Positions 30,835 to 36,825 of a stretch of DNA of 36,825 bases are shown here, one piece after another. The stretch's first letter is position 1. Each line of letters opens with the position of its first letter. The stretch lies in the IMG/VR virus record IMGVR_UViG_3300020580_000579, positions 1 through 36,825 of that record; one strand, given 5' to 3'. Position numbers and translations under genes: made by a program. Source of the stretch: a virus. A model generated the notes under the pieces. It saw nothing but the letters and a program-made list of their open reading frames with translations, searched no databases and was not told the origin of the DNA.

Positions 30835-33800
30835 CTAGTGGGTTTTTGTTTGCAGCTTCACGGCGCTCAACTGGTCGTTAAGGACGTCGGCTGAGTTCAA
30901 CAGTTGCGTGCGAGCATCCTCGAGTTCCTTCACTGCCTCTTTGCGCTCCCGCTGTGTCAGACCGCCCGCCATCTTGATCCGCGAGATTTCGGCATCGACG
31001 TCTTTCAGGTCTTTCTCAAGTTGGGAAAAGTCGCCGTTGAATACCAAGTAGGCGGCCTTTGTGGGATCAGACACGAATTTCTCAGCCGCGGCTTCGTTGG
31101 TGGTCTGGAGCGAAGAGAGCATCTGGCTGTAGCCCATCGCCTTCGCAGCATTGGCGCGGAGCCTTTCTTCTGCTCCGGACTTGTAGTTGGTCACCCCAAG
31201 CACACTGCCGACGCCAGTCTTCCAGTCGACGTTGTCGTAACTCGAATCCAGAAACCGGTTGACGGCAGGGAAGGATTTCACCAGCGCAAAGACCGCGAGT
31301 TTGTCGAGTTTGCGATTCGGCAACACTCGCCCGGGGAGGTTCTTATCCTGCGGCTTGAAGATCTCCTTCGTGCCACCAGGGTACTGCCGGTTGGTCAACA
31401 AGGAGACGGCCAGTTGAATGTCGGGCCGTAGCGCGCCGGCGAGACCACCACCTCCGCGGATTGCCCCTTCACCTGCGGCGCTACCAATATCTCCCGCACT
31501 GCCGCCTTCGAGCTTCGCGCGAGCCGCCTCGAGCACCGGCTCCACGACGTGCAGGGCCATCGATTCAGTGAAGAGGCTGCTGCGGAATTTCCGGTCGCCG
31601 TAGTGCAGGTAGCCGTAGTCGTACTTGTCCTGCTCTTTGTTCTTGCCGACCGCGTTCAGTGCCAGGTTGGCGCCGAGCGTGACAAGCGATGGGAGAATGG
31701 CAGTTTTGATCGGATGCCGGAGGAACCACTTCAGCGACGAGAAGTCCCATCCCGGAAACAGGAGGACTCGAGCCCAGCGCTTCATCCGCTCTGTCCAGGA
31801 TGCCCGCGAATAGTTCCCGAAGCCGTCATCAACGTTCTTGGAGGCCTCTTCCTCGCCCATTCCTGCGTTCTCGCTTAGGAAGTCGTAGGCCAGTACCCGG
31901 GCCTTCTGGTCCATGCCTCCGAACCCGCCGAGGAACTTCGGGTCAAAGAGGATGCCCTTTGAGAACTTGCCGACCGTCCACCGGGCCCAGTTCCGCGGGT
32001 CCATGTTGCCGAGCGCGTAATCGTGCAGGCTGCCGATGTCTCGGGCGTTTGTGTAGGTGCCGTTCTTCGATAGCGCATCGATTGCATCGTCGGCCAGGCC
32101 GCGCGCCATGCGCTCCCGTAGTTCCGCGCTGAAAAGCAGTTTCTGGTAGTACGGCCAGACGCGCGGATCCCATGCGCCACTCCCGACCGTGTGCGCCAGC
32201 CGCCGCATGATGTTGAGCATGTGCACTGTCGGTCCGAACAGCCCGACAATCTGCTCCTGGAAGAATCGCCGGATCGAATCGTTTTCTTCGTAGCCGCGCG
32301 AGGCGTCGTAGTTGTCGAGAGCATCGACCACTTGCTTCGGTGCTAGCCAGCGATCGTGCACGCTGATGCCTGGTCTGCCGGAAGAGAGCGTGCCCCACCC
32401 GTCCTCAAAACTTTTGATCAGCAGTTTGTCGTCGCGCGAGGGGTCGTATGCTTTGAACTCTGGAACGTTCTTCATTCCCCCGGAGCGCATCGAAGCGGCG
32501 ACGTCTGAGCTGTAATAGGTCTTCCCGCGATACTCGATCTGTTTCGGCTGCGCCGTTCCCGCCGTCCACTGAGTGCCTTCGTCGGTGATGGCTTCGAACA
32601 CTGCCTTATTCAGGGTTGCGTGACGCGCCTGGGCGTAACTCTGTAGATAGCCGGAGAAGTCCTTCGCCCCGTGCTCCCAGAAGTACTGCGCGGTGGCAAG
32701 GCGCTGCTTTTTGTCGGGCTTCGGTGGGCGGATTCCCTGACCGGAGTATCCAGTCAAGTTTGGTCCAGCGTCGGTTCGGCCCATCAGCGGTTCGCGGAGG
32801 TGCTCAGGATAGGCCCGCTTCAGGTGGTCGAGAATCTTCCCGTGCTGCTCGACATACTCCTGAGCTTCTTTCTGGGACTTGAAGATCGCTGGTCTGCCGA
32901 GCTTCCCGCCCATGGCGAGAACCGGTGCTCCGTTACGGTCGAGAACCTGCCAGTTGCCGTCTTCATCCTCGAATGTTGAGAGGTCGCGGCGGACGTGCCA
33001 GCCGAGAGATACACGGAGCGCGGCGAGTTCCTGCTGGTACTTCTGGAACCTGCGAACGGCCGCCATCACTGCCGGATCATTGCGCGCTTCGTCGTATTGA
33101 TCCGGGTGCTCCGCCTGCAAGAACTCTCTGGCGTCAGAGTCGCCCATCATGGCTGTCAGGCGAATCTGGTTTTCGTCGAGACCCTTGATGACCTGGTCGA
33201 CATTAGATTGGGCTTTATCGCGGTAGTAGCGCGGAGCGTTGTCCTTGTCATGCAAGAATCGAGCGATTCGCTGGTCGTGCTCAGCTACGCGGCGGTACTT
33301 GTCGCCGAGGTCCAGGTTTTCGTCGATGACGCGATTGATGAAATCGGAATACGCCTTCTTGAGGCCGCCCACGATTTCGAACGGGTTGAGGGCTGCGGGA
33401 GTAGCGAAGCCGCGCTCGCTGCCGAACAGTCCCCTTTGCGGACTCGCCTCGGTGTCGCGAAAGAGCGGGGATCTTTGTTCAATCTCGCCGGCACGAGCTT
33501 CTATGCTCTGCGGTGGCTCGATGAGTTTGTCGCTGAGCCGGCGCCCCTGCTCCTCAGCGTTCGCGGCTGCGCGCTCCGCGGGCACGCTTTCCATGCCGGG
33601 TAGGGTTGGCTCTACTGGAGTTTCTTGCTGGCGGGTTCCTGACTCTGGAGTTGGCTGAGGCTCTGATGTGCCTTCAAATCGTCCAGCACTGCGTCTCGCT
33701 GTTCCGGAGAGAGTTTGGGATACTTCGGCCCGGACTCTTTGGTAGGCATCGGACTTGACTGTTGCTGCATTTTCACCGTTCCCTAAGCGACGGGCTGACT

Positions 33801-36800
33801 CATCTAGGATACTCGAGATGGGTCCGCCCCGCTCTGAAAGTTTGTTGTATACCTCTTCGGCCTGCGCTGCTTCGGTCGAGATGCGACCGGATTCCTCGAC
33901 GTTGATTCTGTTGCCTGCTCGAGAAAGTTCCTGGGCGCGGTTTTCTTTTGCGACGAAGCCGAAGAGTTTCTTGTCCTTCGACAACTGCTGTTTGATGTAA
34001 GCCGAGATCTCCGCTTTTTCAAGGGCGAGTGAACGGGTGATTTCCTGCTGGCCGAATAAATCAGCGGTGGTCTCGCTACGTTGCTCGCTGCCTTTTACCA
34101 ACCGGATGAGCTCTGCCAGTGTGTCATCGGACACCTTGTGACCGGCTCGCTCTTTGCGCTCAACCAGGCGGAGAATCGCCTTCTGCTCTGCGGAATCACC
34201 GGTCGACTGCCCGACAGCGATAGCCCGCCCCACACGCAAATCTCCTGAAACCACGCGCTGGAAGATTGGAGAGTCCAGCCGAGAGAGCGCCAGACCATCC
34301 CGCGCTGTGGCTTCGCCCAACGAAACACCCTTCGCCTCGAGGTGCTCGGGTGTGGTCGCGGTGTCGCGGAAGAACTTTGCCGCATCGATCGCGGTGCCGC
34401 GGCCTTCGGCGATGTTCTGCATGGCACCGATTGCGCGCGCGGTTGTAGCATCTGGCGCTTGAATGTGGCGAACCGTTACTTGTCGTTGCCCTGTGCGCTT
34501 CGCCAGGTCGAGTCGGTGATGGCCGTTCACCACATAGGTGACACGATCAGCGGGGTCGCGCCAGACCGAAACAATTCCCGCGAGGTCAGGATTCCAGACG
34601 CGAGTATTCTTCAGCAGCGTGCCCGTGCCTTGCGCATCGGTCGAGAGTTTGTATTGGAATTTGTTGGGCGCGACTCTCAGGTCGGAGACGCGCATCTCGC
34701 CGACTTCGCCGGCGGCCGGCGGCAGTCCTAGCTTTTGGCGGGAGACTTCGGCAGCACTTTGATTTTTGTTCCCTTCGGCCACTCCCTCTGGAGTAACTCG
34801 CTGAATGTTCCGTAGTTCTCCTCGGGCGCGTTCGCCGCGGGCTTCCCGTTCTGATTTGTGCGCTTTGAGTCCGGACTCCGCTTCGGTGAGGTCTGATCCG
34901 TGGCCATAACTAAAGTCAGCTCCTTTGAAACGCTCCACTCTGCCATCCGGTGTATGCGCCTCGATGATGGTGTTACGGAGAATCTCGCGGGCTTTTTCGA
35001 GTTTGGATGATAACTCCTCCTGGCTGGCTCCGCGATATAGAAACTCGTCGCCCTGGGAGTGGTAGGCATCGAGTCCGGCTTGCTTCAGCGCTTCCGCTTT
35101 AGCCTTCAGGAGTCCGTTGCCTGCTTCATAGCCGAACTTGTCGTTGAGCGCTTTCAGTCCATCGGCGTCGCTCATGGCGACGGCTGGAGCCGGCTCGTGT
35201 TGGGCTTCATCGAAGGCTCTGCGGTTGGGAAGGTCAACAGTGCGAGAAGTGAGCAACTCTCGCCGCATCTCGTCTGCGCTCATCTCGGAGATGCGTGTAC
35301 GTTCAATGGGATTTTGTCGCCGTTCGGGCTGGCCGATCTCCGATGCGCGCGCAGGTATGCCAGCGGCTTTCCCAGAGGAAACTTCCGGAACGAAGTCAAT
35401 TTTCGCTTCCTTGCCGGTTGGTGCCGCGACCGGTTCGGGCGCCGCACTCTTCGCCGGAAGAGCAGCGGACGCTTGAGCCTGCTTTTCTGCCAGGTACGAC
35501 TGCTCGGCGGCGGGCCCGGACTCGAAGTGAGTCCGATCCAGATGCTCGGCGAGTTCACGTCTCGTTGGTGTTGGAACTGGCGGACCTTGCTGGAACCTCC
35601 CGCCCCTCTTCAGCGTTGTCCAGGCAGCGTTTAGATTTCTGGCATCCTCCGCGGCGGCGGGGTTCACGTCAGGGTGCAGATTATTCATCGCTGCGCGGAA
35701 GGCCGCATTCGCCTGTTCAAACGTCGGATCCTCTGGGATGATGCCGCCGGCCTTGTAGACAAGATTGCGAAAGAGCTGCTCGGCCCTAGCGGTCGGCTCA
35801 GAAGGAAGTGCCTCATAAGGACTTCGGAGCGCGTTTCTGACCTGCTTCGCGCCAACCGCCAGTGCGCCGCTCAATCCAGCTTCTGTGGCAACCTCGTACC
35901 GTTTCTCAGGGGTGTAGTTATCCCAGTTCTTTTGCAGATCCCGCGCGGCTCTAACGGCACCGACTCCGAGGCCGATCCGGAAACCAGTGCTGATGATCTT
36001 GTCGAGGACTGGCGACATGACTTCGCTACTGCCCATGAAGACGTAGGTCGCGGGATCGGCTGCCATCTGTCCGGCGAATCCGCCAGTCGCACGGGAGACT
36101 CCTGCTACTGCCGGGTGTTCCTTCTCAAATTGCTCTCTGGTGGCCGCGTCCGCTGGATTCGGCAAGGAGGCGTACTTAGTTCCCGGAGGGAATCGCTTGT
36201 AATACGGGTTGTTGGGTTCGGGTGGCTGGTCTGTGACCTGAGCGGGCATGGTGGATAGAATGCCCGCGCCTTCGCCAATTGCGGTGCCCATCCGGCGGCC
36301 GCTTTCGAGGAACGTCTGATAGTTCTGCCCCATTGACCGCGTGGCTTCATCCTCGGCGCGTTTCTGTGCGCTCCGCTCCCGAAGTTCGTAGGTTGAAAGG
36401 CCAAGTGCGCGCTCGGCGCCCTCGAAAGTGGGAATCGGATTCTCGGCCTGAGCGCCAGTGGCTAACGTCTGCGTCGGGCGCGGCACCGGCGTTATACCCG
36501 GGCGACGCGGAGGTTCCGTAACGCCGTATTCCCCGGGACGCAGGACTAGCGGCATTCCTGCGCGGCGTTCTTCTTGTTCGGTTTGGAGTCCTTCGGCGAC
36601 GGTTCGGCGCGGAGGAGTTGGCCCGACGTTCAACCGGGCACTGGATGGCGGGGCAGGAGCGGGAGATTGCGGACGGCCTACTGATTCTAAAGCAGCCGAT
36701 GCTTGAGCGGGAGGCGGCGCGAGCTCTACGGCAGCCGCAGATTGCTGGCGCGGAAGAGCAGCACTCTCTGGCTGGAAGTCGATCGCTTCCGCCTCGGGCT

Positions 36801-36825
36801 GAAAATCGATTGCGGGTTCGGCCAT
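30835..36825 (-). CDS. Giant multidomain phage protein with J-domain, GGDEF-like and ParB-like modules (1996 aa or longer)
   Basis: This looks like a phage 'polyvalent' or ejected internal virion protein. The first ATG is exactly at the window edge, so the N-terminus may extend further. IDFxPE motifs occur at residues 6-10, 15-20 and 476-481. A glycine-rich, partly hydrophobic stretch covers about 170-330. A J-domain-like segment follows at 348-408 with the HPD tripeptide at 384-386. A GGDEF-like domain covers about 510-670: DLPNRRAFDEAQ at 531-542, DADGLKALNDKFGYEAGN at 553-570, and QGDEF at 591-595 replacing GGDEF. A ParB-like domain covers about 709-825, with NGHHRLDLA at 767-775. A long helical C-terminal region (1140-1990) includes a hydrophobic segment near 1706-1727. 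The J and ParB calls rest on motif recognition only. Confidence 0.85.
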   Translation of the reverse strand: MAEPAIDFQPEAEAIDFQPESAALPRQQSAAAVELAPPPAQASAALESVGRPQSPAPAPPSSARLNVGPTPPRRTVAEGLQTEQEERRAGMPLVLRPGEYGVTEPPRRPGITPVPRPTQTLATGAQAENPIPTFEGAERALGLSTYELRERSAQKRAEDEATRSMGQNYQTFLESGRRMGTAIGEGAGILSTMPAQVTDQPPEPNNPYYKRFPPGTKYASLPNPADAATREQFEKEHPAVAGVSRATGGFAGQMAADPATYVFMGSSEVMSPVLDKIISTGFRIGLGVGAVRAARDLQKNWDNYTPEKRYEVATEAGLSGALAVGAKQVRNALRSPYEALPSEPTARAEQLFRNLVYKAGGIIPEDPTFEQANAAFRAAMNNLHPDVNPAAAEDARNLNAAWTTLKRGGRFQQGPPVPTPTRRELAEHLDRTHFESGPAAEQSYLAEKQAQASAALPAKSAAPEPVAAPTGKEAKIDFVPEVSSGKAAGIPARASEIGQPERRQNPIERTRISEMSADEMRRELLTSRTVDLPNRRAFDEAQHEPAPAVAMSDADGLKALNDKFGYEAGNGLLKAKAEALKQAGLDAYHSQGDEFLYRGASQEELSSKLEKAREILRNTIIEAHTPDGRVERFKGADFSYGHGSDLTEAESGLKAHKSEREARGERARGELRNIQRVTPEGVAEGNKNQSAAEVSRQKLGLPPAAGEVGEMRVSDLRVAPNKFQYKLSTDAQGTGTLLKNTRVWNPDLAGIVSVWRDPADRVTYVVNGHHRLDLAKRTGQRQVTVRHIQAPDATTARAIGAMQNIAEGRGTAIDAAKFFRDTATTPEHLEAKGVSLGEATARDGLALSRLDSPIFQRVVSGDLRVGRAIAVGQSTGDSAEQKAILRLVERKERAGHKVSDDTLAELIRLVKGSEQRSETTADLFGQQEITRSLALEKAEISAYIKQQLSKDKKLFGFVAKENRAQELSRAGNRINVEESGRISTEAAQAEEVYNKLSERGGPISSILDESARRLGNGENAATVKSDAYQRVRAEVSQTLSGTARRSAGRFEGTSEPQPTPESGTRQQETPVEPTLPGMESVPAERAAANAEEQGRRLSDKLIEPPQSIEARAGEIEQRSPLFRDTEASPQRGLFGSERGFATPAALNPFEIVGGLKKAYSDFINRVIDENLDLGDKYRRVAEHDQRIARFLHDKDNAPRYYRDKAQSNVDQVIKGLDENQIRLTAMMGDSDAREFLQAEHPDQYDEARNDPAVMAAVRRFQKYQQELAALRVSLGWHVRRDLSTFEDEDGNWQVLDRNGAPVLAMGGKLGRPAIFKSQKEAQEYVEQHGKILDHLKRAYPEHLREPLMGRTDAGPNLTGYSGQGIRPPKPDKKQRLATAQYFWEHGAKDFSGYLQSYAQARHATLNKAVFEAITDEGTQWTAGTAQPKQIEYRGKTYYSSDVAASMRSGGMKNVPEFKAYDPSRDDKLLIKSFEDGWGTLSSGRPGISVHDRWLAPKQVVDALDNYDASRGYEENDSIRRFFQEQIVGLFGPTVHMLNIMRRLAHTVGSGAWDPRVWPYYQKLLFSAELRERMARGLADDAIDALSKNGTYTNARDIGSLHDYALGNMDPRNWARWTVGKFSKGILFDPKFLGGFGGMDQKARVLAYDFLSENAGMGEEEASKNVDDGFGNYSRASWTERMKRWARVLLFPGWDFSSLKWFLRHPIKTAILPSLVTLGANLALNAVGKNKEQDKYDYGYLHYGDRKFRSSLFTESMALHVVEPVLEAARAKLEGGSAGDIGSAAGEGAIRGGGGLAGALRPDIQLAVSLLTNRQYPGGTKEIFKPQDKNLPGRVLPNRKLDKLAVFALVKSFPAVNRFLDSSYDNVDWKTGVGSVLGVTNYKSGAEERLRANAAKAMGYSQMLSSLQTTNEAAAEKFVSDPTKAAYLVFNGDFSQLEKDLKDVDAEISRIKMAGGLTQRERKEAVKELEDARTQLLNSADVLNDQLSAVKLQTKTH

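Noticed and set aside
30904-31431. Plus-strand open frames opposite the giant gene, including others at 32995-33603 and 35059-36258
   Set aside because: The giant frame shows domain motifs and continuous coding over 6 kb. These frames are its complements.

Overview
The window looks like a stretch of bacterial chromosome (or a provirus-bearing contig) in which two integrated phage-type elements abut at a tRNA-Met(CAT) gene at 11498-11574. The host is probably a soil Acidobacteriota-like bacterium. That is inferred from style only: three secreted proteins have signal peptides ending in 'FAQ', 'SAQ' or 'LSAQ', and several small zinc-ribbon proteins have the look of that phylum. No host housekeeping protein is present to confirm it.

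Left element (1 to about 11.45 kb, left end outside the window). From right to left it carries a tyrosine integrase (10189-11394) whose first catalytic Arg is Gly, a relic of a second integrase, a secreted trypsin-like protease, a two-TM protein, small proteins, and a free-standing integrase core-binding-like domain. A 0.76-kb non-coding region (6573-7329) follows, with iteron-like repeats arranged symmetrically about a long palindrome. Then comes a tight minus-strand operon: zinc-finger protein, RepA-like AAA helicase, winged-helix-like protein, AlpA-type regulator, small terminase, large terminase and small unknowns. Replication and packaging are therefore joined in one overlapping transcript, as in phages and phage satellites. 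No portal or capsid gene is visible.

Right element (from the tRNA 3' end past 36825). Nearly everything is on the minus strand. In transcription order: a 1996-residue multidomain protein (J-domain, GGDEF-like and ParB-like modules), a secreted beta-propeller-like protein, small genes, small and large terminases, then a serine recombinase and a HEPN/DUF5677-like protein. These are followed by a large secreted low-complexity protein, small HTH and unknown genes, a replisome organiser, a DnaB helicase, an excisionase and an integrase. The integrase's last 18 codons are antisense to the tRNA gene. The element therefore appears to have integrated at the tRNA 3' end, with packaging genes upstream and replication and integration genes downstream.

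Inside the right element, a 3.05-kb cassette (about 21.45-24.52 kb) is bracketed by identical 22-bp direct repeats. One copy lies directly upstream of the serine recombinase gene. The cassette is the only part of this element with plus-strand genes. It carries a HEPN-like protein, zinc-ribbon proteins, a basic small protein behind paired palindromic operators, and a small secreted protein. It is the best candidate here for an undescribed mobile accessory (possibly defence) module. Other unexplained signals are an origin-like cluster inside the replisome organiser gene, helically phased TGRAGT repeats at 18.7 kb, a duplicated gene leader, and paired TAGCCGAC motifs in inverted orientation at both ends of the 7.2-11.4 kb stretch.
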